Assembly (NCBI GenBank): GCA_002840405.1
Contig: PHAR01000013.1
Location: forward strand, 1-33,334
Direction of reading: 5' to 3'
DNA length: 33,334 nucleotides
Origin: Deltaproteobacteria bacterium HGW-Deltaproteobacteria-8
GTDB lineage: Bacteria; Desulfobacterota; Desulfovibrionia; Desulfovibrionales; Desulfovibrionaceae
Shown: one piece after another, positions 6,824 through 14,677 of the stretch
Layout of the letters: each line of letters opens with the position of its first letter
Position numbering within the stretch: position 1 is the first letter of the stretch
Program-made: the position numbers and the translations under genes
Notes under the pieces: generated by a model
What the model saw: the letters and a program-made list of their open reading frames with translations, nothing else
What the model was told of the DNA's origin: nothing
Database searches by the model: none

Positions 6824-7315
6824 TTAGTGGGAAAGCGCCGCCACGTCGGCGGACATGAGATTCAGCTCAGCAGCCACGGCCTTGGCCCGCTCCAGGTCGC
6901 AGGACAGCACCCCGGCGTGGTACGCCTTGCGCTGTTGCAGCTGGGCCTCGGTCATGTTGATGACGTCGAGCGCATCCTCCACGCGGCAGACCAGGTGCGC
7001 GAAATCCTCGGTGATGACCTTGATCCGCTCCTGCACCTTGGCGATGGCCGCGTGGCTTGTGCCGTCCAGGTACTGCGCGCCCGCGCCGGTCTTGATCCAG
7101 GTCGGCAACACGTTGTGGGATTCGAACAGCTTCACCAGCCAGCCGTCCGGGATGGAGCAACGGCGCTTGGCATCGCTGATGCTCGACTGGCGCACCTCCA
7201 AAACATCGGCCAGCTGGACCTGGGTGCGGGCTCCGGTGACGACCTTGATGCGGTCCATGGCGTCCAGGAACGCCGCCTCAACATACGGGTCGATTTCGCG
7301 CTTCTGCTTAGGCAT
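6824..7315 (-). CDS. CI-type HTH protein without a protease domain
   Basis: A 163-aa protein from ATG 7315, overlapping the preceding stop. Residues about 8-70 are a phage CI-repressor-type HTH (RTQVQLADVLEVRQSSISDA, then IPDGWLVKL and LPTWIKTG). The rest is helical with no S24 motifs, so it cannot self-cleave. It resembles the N-terminal half of the PL repressor and may be a second regulator of the switch. PR lost this gene in the deletion that joins DUF3164 to HU. Confidence 0.75.
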   Translation of the reverse strand: MPKQKREIDPYVEAAFLDAMDRIKVVTGARTQVQLADVLEVRQSSISDAKRRCSIPDGWLVKLFESHNVLPTWIKTGAGAQYLDGTSHAAIAKVQERIKVITEDFAHLVCRVEDALDVINMTEAQLQQRKAYHAGVLSCDLERAKAVAAELNLMSADVAALSH

Positions 7316-7544
7316 GGCTGGCCTCCATGGTGCAGAGTGCTTCCCACGCTTCGTGCGCCTTGATGAAGTAGGGGTCCATGACAGGGCAGTCATTCGGGAC
7401 TTCCAGCTTCGGACCCATCTGCCCGCAGCTACGGCATCCAGACTGTATGAGCCCGAAGACTCCTTTTCTCCTCGAATTCGTTAGGTGGCCCATGATGTCC
7501 TTGCCTTTGCACCTCGGACACACAAGTTCCGGCTTCTTGGTCAT
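7308..7544 (-). CDS. Small zinc-ribbon protein (Lar-like)
   Basis: A 78-aa protein from ATG 7544 with AAGGGGG upstream. CPRC near the start and CRSCGQMGP further on form a two-knuckle zinc ribbon similar to Lar restriction-alleviation proteins. A role against host restriction is only a possibility. Absent from PR. Confidence 0.6.
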   Translation of the reverse strand: MTKKPELVCPRCKGKDIMGHLTNSRRKGVFGLIQSGCRSCGQMGPKLEVPNDCPVMDPYFIKAHEAWEALCTMEASHA

Positions 7545-7569
7545 GATGGTTTCCCCCTTGAGTTCGTCG

Positions 7570-8169
7570 TTAAACCGCCGCCATATCCAGCGGGATGGCC
7601 GTGTAAGCCCCGCTGTCCTGGCGCTCGTACACGCGGACATAAGACTTGGTGCCTGTGACCTGGATGCTGTCGCCGATGGCCTGCATGGCCCTGAGCCAGC
7701 GCTCGTCGGTGATGTCCAGGCGGCGCAAGCCCAGGATGCGGGTGGTGCTGATGCGGCCCTCTTTGTCGACCTGGAAGGCCTGGTCGATGAGCGCCTGGAT
7801 CTCGCTGCGCGCCCCCTGGGTCCAGTCCTTCAGGCACTCGTCGATGAGGTCCTTCGCGGCCTGGAGGCGCTCGTCAAAGGTGATGTGCTCGGCCACCTGG
7901 CGCGAAATCTTGAACTTGCCGTCAAAGGACAGCAGGGTCACGTTGCCCTTGTTGCCACCCATCTTGGCCCCGTACCGCTCGGCGGACAGGGACACGAACG
8001 CGCCCACGTCGGCCATGAGTTCAGCCTTGAGCTTGGCCAGCAGCTCGTGCATGGCCTTGACCTTGACCACCTTCTCCATCACTAACTCGTGCCTAGCCCG
8101 GTCGATGTCCTTCACCTGGTCCAGCGGCACCTGGTGCCCCTGGGCGTTCTCCATGTAGCCTTCAAGCAT
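7570..8169 (-). CDS. DUF3164 family phage protein
   Basis: A 199-aa protein conserved next to the transposition genes of Mu-like phages; function unknown. It is helical in the first half and ends with the VTGTKSYVRVYERQDSGAY block followed by IPLD. It is highly similar to PR 26127 up to IPLDM, where the PR gene is broken. Confidence 0.85.
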   Translation of the reverse strand: MLEGYMENAQGHQVPLDQVKDIDRARHELVMEKVVKVKAMHELLAKLKAELMADVGAFVSLSAERYGAKMGGNKGNVTLLSFDGKFKISRQVAEHITFDERLQAAKDLIDECLKDWTQGARSEIQALIDQAFQVDKEGRISTTRILGLRRLDITDERWLRAMQAIGDSIQVTGTKSYVRVYERQDSGAYTAIPLDMAAV

Positions 8170-8181
8170 GATGCGTCCTCC

Positions 8182-8370
8182 TTACTGTCTGTTGATGTTG
8201 GCGACGGGGATAGTGATGACGAGCACTGCCGTCTCAAGGTGGCGCGCAGAATCCGAGGCGTCCTTCAGCTCGGCGGTGGCCGCACGGATCAGCTCCCAAT
8301 GCTCCGGGCTCACCTGGCCGCCCAGCTCGTGCAACCTGGTCACGGCGCTGTTGATCTTTTCCCGGATCAT
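8182..8370 (-). CDS. Small conserved early phage protein (62 aa)
   Basis: Same length and position as PR 25926-26114, with conserved residues across the helical N-terminal two thirds (I..S.V.RL.EL). Overlaps the winged-helix gene by four bases. Function unknown. Confidence 0.75.
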   Translation of the reverse strand: MIREKINSAVTRLHELGGQVSPEHWELIRAATAELKDASDSARHLETAVLVITIPVANINRQ

Positions 8371-8960
8371 GATGCCTCCTCGGTTTGGAGTTCTTTTTCG
8401 CGCCAGACAACCTGGCCCAGGTTCGGGTCATATACCTGTCGGATTCTCTGGATCATTGGCGGCTTAGGGCCGGTGTGGCGTGCGGGCACCAAATGCCAGC
8501 GCGGCACTGTGCTGGGGCGAGGCGAACGCACCAGATACCCGGCACGATATAGCCACCGGCAATAGGTCTCGGCTTCGGCTTCGGCCACGGTCAAACCAGC
8601 GGCCCGCGCGTGGGTCAGCAGGTCGGCCACGCCGAACTCCTTGAGCACGCGCATGGTGCGCCACATGGCCTCGCGCCCCCGGCCAGACGTGGAAGGGGTG
8701 CCATCCTCGCGCAGGCGCGGCGTCTCCACGCCCATGTCCCGCTCAAGGCGGTAATGGACCACACGGTCACGGATTTCACGGCTCACGATCCCGGCCAGCT
8801 CCAGCCGCCGCAGGTAGTCCCGCGTGGTGGCCCGCACGGCCTTGGCCTCGTAGGCGATCTCGCGGAGCGTGCCGCCGCGCAGCCTGCGCAGGGCCGTCCA
8901 GATTTGGTCCTGGGGGGCCAGCCCGCCAGCGGGCAGCAGATGTACAGGCTTGCGTCCCAT
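8367..8960 (-). CDS. Winged-helix DNA-binding protein after transposition gene B
   Basis: A 197-aa protein. Residues about 15-70 read as a winged helix (DQIWTALRRLRGGTLREIAY..., then YLRRLELAGIVSRE). Starts at ATG 8960 overlapping the B stop (TAATG). PR has a positional counterpart (25303-25932) with two winged-helix-like segments but low sequence similarity. A role in transcription or replication control is inferred. Confidence 0.7.
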   Translation of the reverse strand: MGRKPVHLLPAGGLAPQDQIWTALRRLRGGTLREIAYEAKAVRATTRDYLRRLELAGIVSREIRDRVVHYRLERDMGVETPRLREDGTPSTSGRGREAMWRTMRVLKEFGVADLLTHARAAGLTVAEAEAETYCRWLYRAGYLVRSPRPSTVPRWHLVPARHTGPKPPMIQRIRQVYDPNLGQVVWREKELQTEEAS

Positions 8961-9691
8961 TAGACCTTCCTCCGCGTCGGCGCTCCCGTGTAGAGCTGCA
9001 CGCCAGCCAGCGTTTCCAGGGACACCGTGTCCACGCCCAACTCAGCGGCGCGTTCCCGCGCAAGCTCAAGGTTGACGCAGATGCGCCGGGCAGAACCCTT
9101 GCTCAGCTCATGGACACGCTGCAACAGATCGACGGCCATGCGGACTTCGGGGCAGTAGAACCGTGCCAGCTCGCCGGTATCGTTCAGGCTGGCCGGTTGA
9201 GCAGCGACCCACGACAAGATGCGACCGTGGAAGCGTTCCCACTTCTCCAGCTTCTCGGGCAGGCCCTCCTCGCCGATGAGCAGGATGGCCGCGCGGCTGG
9301 CGTCGTAGATGTCCCGCACGATCTGCGTCAGGTTGCGCTCGACCACGTAGTCCATCTCGTCCACGATGAGAGGACGGCCAGACAAGACCAGCTGCTCGGA
9401 CACCTGATCTCCCATCTCCGGGATGGTCCCGCCGGGCCGCACTCCCATTTCCTTGAGGATGGCGATCAGCATGGCCTTGCGCGTCCAGGTGCTGCGCGCC
9501 TCAACGTAGTAGGCCCGGTGCGCGTTGGCTGCCACTGCGGCGGCGGTGCTCTTGCCCCAGCCCGAGGGGCCGTGCAGAACCACCATGCCGGGCAGGTGCG
9601 TGGGCCGGTTCATTGCCCGGTCCAAGGCCGCCATGCAGATGGCCACGTTCTGGAGCGGGGCGATTGTTTCCGTGGTCGCCGTCTTAGTCAT
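8960..9691 (-). CDS. Transposition protein B, AAA+ ATPase
   Basis: A 243-aa MuB-like ATPase that in Mu binds target DNA, delivers it to the transposase and gives target immunity. Walker A GPSGWGKST is at residues 41-49 and Walker B LIVDEMD at 108-114. Start ATG 9691 has AAGGGGG upstream. It follows A with a 19-base gap. The sequence is only distantly related to the PR B protein, so PL and PR carry different transposition modules. Confidence 0.88.
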   Translation of the reverse strand: MTKTATTETIAPLQNVAICMAALDRAMNRPTHLPGMVVLHGPSGWGKSTAAAVAANAHRAYYVEARSTWTRKAMLIAILKEMGVRPGGTIPEMGDQVSEQLVLSGRPLIVDEMDYVVERNLTQIVRDIYDASRAAILLIGEEGLPEKLEKWERFHGRILSWVAAQPASLNDTGELARFYCPEVRMAVDLLQRVHELSKGSARRICVNLELARERAAELGVDTVSLETLAGVQLYTGAPTRRKV

Positions 9692-9710
9692 GAAGTCCCC
9701 CTTCTTGCTG

Positions 9711-11867
9711 TTAATTGGCCTGGGCCACAGGAGCGTCATCCTGGCGCGCGCCGTACATGCGCTCCATTATCTCCATGGCCCGGAAATTCGAGGTGGTGGG
9801 ATAGGTTCGATGCCAGCGGGCCTCTTGCTCGCTCACGGCCTCTCCGGCGGCTATCCTCTGACCAAGCGTCTTCCAGCGCTGGTGCGCCTCCTGCATGGTC
9901 TCGGCCTTGAGAGGCGTCACAGGCCCAGCCTTTACGCGCTCCATGGCCGCCTCCTCGGCGGCGTCCAGGGGACGGGGCTGTGGCGTGGCCGGGGGCAGAG
10001 CGCGACGCGCTTCAACGGCCTTGGTGGCCTCCAGAGCTTCCATGCGGCGGTTCGTTTCCGGCAGCACCACTAGCTTGAGCATCTCCCTGGCCGAGGCGGC
10101 CACAAGGGCTTTCTGCCCCTTCTGGAAGGTCAGTTTTTCTTGCAGGGACTCGCGCTGTTCCGCAGAGCCGAGGATGTTGGCCATCGGGTGCTCAGCGCCC
10201 ATGTCGCGGGCTTCGCACATGAACTTCCCGTTCAGGTCGTAGACCAGCACGGAGTCCAGGGCCTGGGGATCATAGCGCACCAGGCACTTGTGCCGACGGT
10301 CGGAAAGCATGGGGTGGTAGTAGTGCTTGCCGCGCAAGGACACGCCATGCTTGGAGATGCCCTTGACCTCCTTGAACAGCATGAGCAGATCGAGCCGGGC
10401 CAGATCTACGCCAGGCCCCACGCCTTTGCTAAAGACCTCCAGAGGCGTGAGGCCTTTGATGTGAGCGGCCCGGCTGGGCGTGCGGACATACTCGTCAAAC
10501 CACATAGCCAGGGCCTTGTGCGTTTCCTCCAGGGTCAGCGGGCGACCGCCCATGCGCTCGTATGCCTGGCGGTGCAGATCCTCGCCCCGCTTGGTGCGGG
10601 CAGGCTTGGCTTCGATGCAGTTGCCCACGTAGCTCGGCACCCAGGACTCCAGCTCGTGCAGGGTGCCGAAGAAGCGCTCAATGGGCTTGCTCTGGCCGTG
10701 GTAGGGCTGGGCGTGTACCGGGGTGATGCCCAGCTCCTCAAAGAGGCCGCTGGTGCCCACCCTGGCCCCGGCGCTTTCCATCAGGCTGACGATGCCGCAC
10801 TGATTGAAGTCCGTGGTGTTCTCGAAAAAGCGCGCCCGGAAGGCCTTGCCGTTGTCCAGGTAGGGGACCTTGGGGATCTTGCCCAGGGTGATGCAGGCCC
10901 GGCGGAAGGCGGAGGCGATGCACTGCACGTTCTCAGATGCCATGACCTCCCAGCCAAGCGGGTAGTTGCTCGCGCCGTCGAACCAGAGCAGCAGGGTCAT
11001 TCGGCAGGGCTTGCCCGTGGCCGGGTTTAGGCTCTCGAAGTTGAGCACGTGCCCGTCGGCGATGACCACATCGCCCACTTCGAGCAGGCTCCAGTCGCGC
11101 CGGATGGACCATGCGCACTTGTCGTTCCATGCCTTTGTCCCCTCGCGCACCATGGTCCACAGCTGGTTGCTCTCGCTGATGTACTGGCTGAGGAACCGGC
11201 GCATTGTTGCCGGGGAGGGGACGGGCAGAACGCCGCGCGCTTTGCACAGCCGTTCCGCCTCCTTGATGGCGTAAGAAATCTTGGGGCTGTTGGCGTTCAG
11301 AGCCGTGAACAGCATGATCTCCTTGTGCTCCTTGGTGAGCATGGACAGGCCCCGGTGAGCCAGGCCGCGCTTGTCCGCCAGCACAAGGGCCGTGCCCTCG
11401 CGCGACTGCGCCAGCTTCCAGCGCTCCAGGCTTTTCCAACTCACGGACTCGCCCAGCTCCTCGCGCAGCTTGGGCCAGGCCCCGGCGAGGTAAGCCCCCA
11501 CAAAGTCTTCCTTGGACCGCGCGGAGGCCCCGTGGCGACGCTGCCACGCCAGGTAAAGCCGCACCAGGTCGGCCTTGGACAAGGCCTTGCCACGGCGGCG
11601 GGCGTCCAGCTCCGGGATGGGAGAGCCGGGCAGCGTGGGGGCCGGGGCAGGAGCGCTGGCCATGGCCGCCTTGGCCTGAGCCAAGTTGATGGCCGCGCGC
11701 ACGTCCTCTGGCAAGGTGCTGAACGGGTACACCTTGCCGCCGCCACGGCCCGCGCGGGGCTGGGAGGGCCAGGAATCACGCTTGGCGCGGATCTGGATCG
11801 CACGCTCAGTCAGCATAAGGACTGGGGCAAGCTCGGCGGAGGTGTAGGCTTCTGTGGCTGCGTTCAT
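9711..11867 (-). CDS. Mu-type DDE transposase A
   Basis: A 718-aa transposase for phage integration and replicative transposition. ATG 11867 (AGGAAG upstream) gives the same N-terminus as PR. Residues 1-65 are the Mu-type DNA-binding domain (ERAIQIRAKRDSWP, GRGGG, STLPEDVRAA). The DDE triad is seen as D271 (VVIADGH), D338 (YLDNGKAF) and E397 (KPIERFFG). A beta-barrel-like region and a charged C-terminal tail, probably the B-interacting domain, follow. Only the N-terminal domain is close to the PR transposase; the catalytic core is divergent. A 14-bp inverted repeat lies just upstream. Confidence 0.93.
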   Translation of the reverse strand: MNAATEAYTSAELAPVLMLTERAIQIRAKRDSWPSQPRAGRGGGKVYPFSTLPEDVRAAINLAQAKAAMASAPAPAPTLPGSPIPELDARRRGKALSKADLVRLYLAWQRRHGASARSKEDFVGAYLAGAWPKLREELGESVSWKSLERWKLAQSREGTALVLADKRGLAHRGLSMLTKEHKEIMLFTALNANSPKISYAIKEAERLCKARGVLPVPSPATMRRFLSQYISESNQLWTMVREGTKAWNDKCAWSIRRDWSLLEVGDVVIADGHVLNFESLNPATGKPCRMTLLLWFDGASNYPLGWEVMASENVQCIASAFRRACITLGKIPKVPYLDNGKAFRARFFENTTDFNQCGIVSLMESAGARVGTSGLFEELGITPVHAQPYHGQSKPIERFFGTLHELESWVPSYVGNCIEAKPARTKRGEDLHRQAYERMGGRPLTLEETHKALAMWFDEYVRTPSRAAHIKGLTPLEVFSKGVGPGVDLARLDLLMLFKEVKGISKHGVSLRGKHYYHPMLSDRRHKCLVRYDPQALDSVLVYDLNGKFMCEARDMGAEHPMANILGSAEQRESLQEKLTFQKGQKALVAASAREMLKLVVLPETNRRMEALEATKAVEARRALPPATPQPRPLDAAEEAAMERVKAGPVTPLKAETMQEAHQRWKTLGQRIAAGEAVSEQEARWHRTYPTTSNFRAMEIMERMYGARQDDAPVAQAN

Positions 11868-11891
11868 GGCGTACTTCCTGGTTTGCAAAGG

Positions 11892-11969
11892 TCCGGCTCC
11901 TTCGGCTATGCTCGTTGCTACTCACTCAACCCTCAAGCTGTGGGCCATTCCCACACCGAAGGAGCCGGA
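11892..11969. repeat. 14-bp perfect inverted repeat upstream of transposase A
   Basis: TCCGGCTCCTTCGG (11892-11905) is the exact reverse complement of 11956-11969, with 50 bases between. On the minus strand it lies 25 bases before the A start and could fold in the leader. On the plus strand its right arm contains the AAGGAG ribosome site of the small gene at 11972. PR has no such repeat. Confidence 0.8.
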
Positions 11970-11971
11970 AA

Positions 11972-12181
11972 ATGTCTGACATGGATAAGCTGATAGGCTT
12001 CGCCTTTTTCCTGAACCGCCATCAGGGGCAGAGTCAGGAACAAGCCATTACAACTGCGCTTGAGGATTTACGTTTTCTGGGGAAAAAGATTCCAGATATG
12101 CTGAAATCTCCTTCACAAAATCCGCAGTCGCAGAGCGTGGATCCGGATGACCCTGATTTTTTCCCGTGGCCTGCGCCATAA
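11972..12181 (+). CDS. Small antisense ORF within the early operon (69 aa)
   Basis: Runs against the early operon and overlaps the 3' part of the minus-strand gene at 12048-12311 for 134 bases. It has a good ribosome site (AAGGAG, seven-base spacing) before ATG 11972. The product begins MSDMDKLIGFAFFLNRHQG, has one amphipathic helical region and a Pro/Asp-rich tail. Either this or the minus-strand gene may be the real one; no family is recognised. Confidence 0.4.
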   Translation: MSDMDKLIGFAFFLNRHQGQSQEQAITTALEDLRFLGKKIPDMLKSPSQNPQSQSVDPDDPDFFPWPAP

Positions 12182-12311
12182 GCGCTTCCCGGATCTGGCT
12201 CTCCGAGACGCCCTCGTTTCGGAGAGCCTTCGCTATGGCCGTCAGTTCCTGGGCCAAACCACGGCCAGTGCGGGGGCGGTGGCCCTTGGGGATCTTCCTC
12301 ATTGTTTTCAT
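12048..12311 (-). CDS. Small early phage protein (87 aa)
   Basis: ATG 12311 overlaps the previous stop as TGATG, so it is probably translationally coupled. Basic N-terminus (MRKIPKGHRPRTGRG) followed by a helix-rich body. Unknown function; PL only. It overlaps the antisense ORF at 11972-12181. Confidence 0.5.
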   Translation of the reverse strand: MKTMRKIPKGHRPRTGRGLAQELTAIAKALRNEGVSESQIREALMAQATGKNQGHPDPRSATADFVKEISAYLESFSPENVNPQAQL

Positions 12312-12817
12312 CACGCCACCCCCAATCCGCCGGGGAAGAGTTCCTTCACCCCGGCCTCAAACTCGGCGTAGTTCTTCCCGGATTCGAGCGCCTCGCTCAC
12401 CAGGGCGCGCAGTCGCCCCAACTGCTCGCGCCAGACCAACCGCCCCAGGTCCAGCAGCTCCTCGCCGGACAGTTTGACCGGGCTCCGGTAGCTGGGGCCG
12501 CCGTCATCCACGATCACCGCCGGGGCGCGGAGCGCATCCGGCTCAAGGTCGGGAAAGCGGATAGGCTCGTAGTCGGGCAGGATCAGGAATTCAAAGCCGC
12601 CGTGGTCACGCGCCGCGATCCGTGCTGTGCGGTAGGCTTCGCGGAACGCCGTGTGAACGTCGGCTCCGGGAACCACCGAGGCGTGCGTTTGCGCATCATC
12701 CCACGCATCGTCGTCGAATCCGCCGTCAGGAAGAAGGCCCGCGTCGGCAGGCCAGAAGCTCAGCAGCCACAACGTGCCTTTCACATCCCGGTACCCCGTC
12801 AAGTTCACCGTCAACAT
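12311..12817 (-). CDS. Early phage protein of unknown function (168 aa)
   Basis: ATG 12817 overlaps the Ner-like stop as TGATG. Acidic, with an Asp-rich centre (DDDAWDDAQTH) and no recognisable motif. PR goes straight from Ner to A at this place, so this gene and the next are PL-specific inserts. Confidence 0.6.
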   Translation of the reverse strand: MLTVNLTGYRDVKGTLWLLSFWPADAGLLPDGGFDDDAWDDAQTHASVVPGADVHTAFREAYRTARIAARDHGGFEFLILPDYEPIRFPDLEPDALRAPAVIVDDGGPSYRSPVKLSGEELLDLGRLVWREQLGRLRALVSEALESGKNYAEFEAGVKELFPGGLGVA

Positions 12818-13074
12818 CACGCAGCCTCCTCATGGTTTCCCGCCCGCCCCCGGCTTTCGGGGATGAACAGGTACTTTTCCGGCACGCCAACCGCGCGCAG
12901 CTCCTCCAGCACCCGGCGGTTGTTGCGCCCGCCGCCGATGGTCTCCACCACCACGTTTTTGTTCAGGCCCAGCCGACGGGCGACATCCAGCATGGTCAAA
13001 CCCACGCTCTCCAGGTGCTCGCGGATGCGAAACCGGGCCTTCTGCCTGTTCATTCTGCTTTCCAGGGGTCTCAT
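12817..13074 (-). CDS. Ner-like HTH early regulator
   Basis: An 85-aa small DNA-binding protein. The core with GLTMLDVARRLGLNKNVVVE is a helix-turn-helix, followed by a strongly conserved TIGGGRNNRRVLEELRAVGV shared with PR. Position right after the first early gene and before A matches Mu ner, whose product turns down early and repressor transcription; the Ner role is inferred from position and fold. Start overlaps the upstream stop by four bases. Confidence 0.7.
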   Translation of the reverse strand: MRPLESRMNRQKARFRIREHLESVGLTMLDVARRLGLNKNVVVETIGGGRNNRRVLEELRAVGVPEKYLFIPESRGRAGNHEEAA

Positions 13075-13496
13075 ATGATTTCCTCCAGTCTTTTTTTCCG
13101 TTTGCGGGCCTCGCGCTCAGCCAGGCAGGCCTTGCCGTAGTCCCGGTGTTTCCTGTCTTCAGCCGTCATCACATCCAACCCAAGAGCCTGGAGGACCACA
13201 CGCAAAGCGCTGGCGTCCTTTGTGGCGGCGCAGAACACGGCCACGGCCAGGATGCCCGGCGTGTGGTCGCGGTCGTTGGGGTTCAGCCACTTGTCGAGGG
13301 TATCTTTGGAAAGGGCGTGGGAGTTGCCTGTGGTGAGCCGAACGCCAGCCTCCCTGGCCACCGCGTTCAAGTGGTCCACCATCAGCTTGCGCCCGGATTC
13401 ATCCTCGCCAGCAGCGCGGTTCATGGCCGCGCGCATGGCCGGAATCAGGCCAGCCAACCTGCCGTGATCGTCTTCAAGGAGTGATGCTTGCCGCAT
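13071..13496 (-). CDS. First gene of the early operon, putative regulator (141 aa)
   Basis: ATG 13496 is preferred over an upstream TTG because it is the start shared with PR. The product (MRQASLLEDDHGRLAGLIP) is about 90% identical to PR 21759-22184. The middle SKDTLDKWLNPNDRDHTPG looks like a helix-turn-helix plus loop as found in phage Cox/Nlp-like regulators; the C-terminus is very basic (REARKRKKRLEE). First product of the lytic programme; exact role unknown. Confidence 0.7.
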   Translation of the reverse strand: MRQASLLEDDHGRLAGLIPAMRAAMNRAAGEDESGRKLMVDHLNAVAREAGVRLTTGNSHALSKDTLDKWLNPNDRDHTPGILAVAVFCAATKDASALRVVLQALGLDVMTAEDRKHRDYGKACLAEREARKRKKRLEEII

Positions 13497-13620
13497 GTTC
13501 GCCGTCCGCCTTGAGGTGGAGGTCACGTCCAAACGTTATCGAAGCTCGGACGTTGACCCGATGTTGCGCGGCGTGTAGAAGTGGTTTTGAACGAATCCCT
13601 TTCTAGTGCCCGCAAGAAGA

Positions 13621-13649
13621 GGTTTACGCATCCAGCCTTAACAAATCAA
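13621..13649 (-). promoter_or_regulatory. PL early promoter
   Basis: TTGATT (-35, plus coordinates 13644-13649) and TAAACC (-10, 13621-13626) with a 17-base spacer, reading leftward into the early operon. PR has TTGATT-N17-TAAATC at the same relative place. A leader of about 120 bases, also conserved between the prophages, precedes the first gene. Confidence 0.55.
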
Positions 13650-13661
13650 GCGAAAAGTTGC

Positions 13662-13750
13662 TTCGTAGTTCATTTTTTCTAATTTTAACTTAAACAATTT
13701 GAATTATTAACTTAACCGTGATTAAGCTTTTCGTAGTTTGTTTCGGAGTT
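13662..13750. promoter_or_regulatory. PL operator array (three TTCGTAGTT-type sites)
   Basis: TTCGTAGTT at 13662-13670 and 13730-13738, TTCGGAGTT at 13742-13750. Start-to-start spacings are 68 and 12 bases, exactly as in PR. The third site contains the GGAG ribosome site of the repressor gene, and the first lies just upstream of the early -35. These are the likely repressor (and possibly transposase-enhancer) sites. Confidence 0.7.
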
Positions 13751-13754
13751 AGGC

Positions 13755-14492
13755 ATGACAACAACTAAATTCGAAGAACGCTTGCAAAGGCTCATGCAAG
13801 CCGTGGGTTCCAAGTCTGATTCAGATTTGGCGAGAGCGCTTGGTATCCTTCCTCAATCTGTTGCCGCCGCCCGCAAGCGCCAACAGATCCCCGGTGGTTG
13901 GGTTGAGCAGATCGCTGAGAAGTTTAACGCCAGTGCCGACTGGCTATTGTTTGGGGTCAAGGAACCTCTGGCCCTTACTGTCGCTGCATGCAGGGGTGTG
14001 ACCCAGCTTGTCGACAAGGAACTCACGAGGGTAGTGCCCTCCTCAATACCCGAGGTGATTGAGTGCATGGACTGCCACCTGGCCATGATACCCATGGTGG
14101 AGGCGCGGCTTTCGGCGGGTAGTGGTTCGTTTGAGACGGGCGGAGAGGGGGATAGGCGCTACGCGTTCCGCACGGATTTCTTGTCACGCAAGGGCCAGAT
14201 ATCTAAGATGGTTCTTATGCGCGTTTCAGGCGACAGCATGGAGCCGGAGATCTTCCACGATGATGTGGTGCTCGTAGACCAAAGCCAGACAACGCCCCGA
14301 GCTGGAACAATGTTCGCCGTGGCGGTCGAGGACCTGGTCTATATTAAGATGGTAGACACCTTGCCCGGCAAGATCATCCTGCGGAGCCTGAACCCAGTCT
14401 ATGAGCCGCTGGAGATTGATACGCGCGGCGACCTGGCCGACGGCATACGGATTGTGGGCAAGGCTATTTGGATGGGCAGGGAGATGAAGTAA
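13755..14492 (+). CDS. Lysogeny repressor, CI/LexA type (HTH + S24 peptidase)
   Basis: A 245-aa repressor that keeps the prophage silent. Residues 1-68 form a CI-type HTH (KSDSDLARALGILPQSVAAARKR region, ending DWLLFG). The C-terminal S24 domain has Ser161 in GDSMEPEI and Lys198 in VYIKMVD, 37 residues apart as in LexA, and an Ala121-Gly122 bond in LSAGSG that fits a self-cleavage site. This predicts SOS/RecA-triggered induction, unlike Mu's own repressor. Transcribed away from the early operon, with the operator array between them and one operator covering the ribosome site, which suggests autoregulation. Confidence 0.9.
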   Translation: MTTTKFEERLQRLMQAVGSKSDSDLARALGILPQSVAAARKRQQIPGGWVEQIAEKFNASADWLLFGVKEPLALTVAACRGVTQLVDKELTRVVPSSIPEVIECMDCHLAMIPMVEARLSAGSGSFETGGEGDRRYAFRTDFLSRKGQISKMVLMRVSGDSMEPEIFHDDVVLVDQSQTTPRAGTMFAVAVEDLVYIKMVDTLPGKIILRSLNPVYEPLEIDTRGDLADGIRIVGKAIWMGREMK

Positions 14493-14502
14493 GCGAGGGC
14501 TT

Positions 14503-14677
14503 CATTCTCAACTTGTGTGCAAATTGTGCCTTTTGAGCGGTTTCGTTCTCAACTCTTTTCCTCGGCCAAGCCTGACCAATCACAAAGCCTGACAGCCCGC
14601 ACTAGTCCTACATCCGTCCTACACTTGTCCTATTGAACCACGGCACTCAGGGCATTCTCAGCTTGGGTGCCCCCTCA
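14503..14677 (-). mobile_element. PL left end (attL) with three transposase-site-like motifs
   Basis: The prophage end is placed at 14677, where minus-strand TGAGGGGG begins three bases after the original AbrB stop. Motifs of the form G(C/T)TGAGAA(T/C)G on the minus strand lie at 14653-14662, 14544-14553 and 14503-14512, that is, about 15, 124 and 165 bases inside the end. PR has the same motifs with nearly the same distances. This matches the L1-L2-L3 layout of Mu. The exact terminal base is inferred from alignment of the two ends. Confidence 0.7.
14600..14632 (-). repeat. Three tandem 11-bp iterons near the PL left end
   Basis: Minus-strand TAGGACAAGTG, TAGGACGGATG and TAGGACTAGTG stand head to tail, followed by a degenerate fourth copy. 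They start 45 bases inside the end; PR has matching 11-bp units starting 47 bases inside. Confidence 0.75.
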
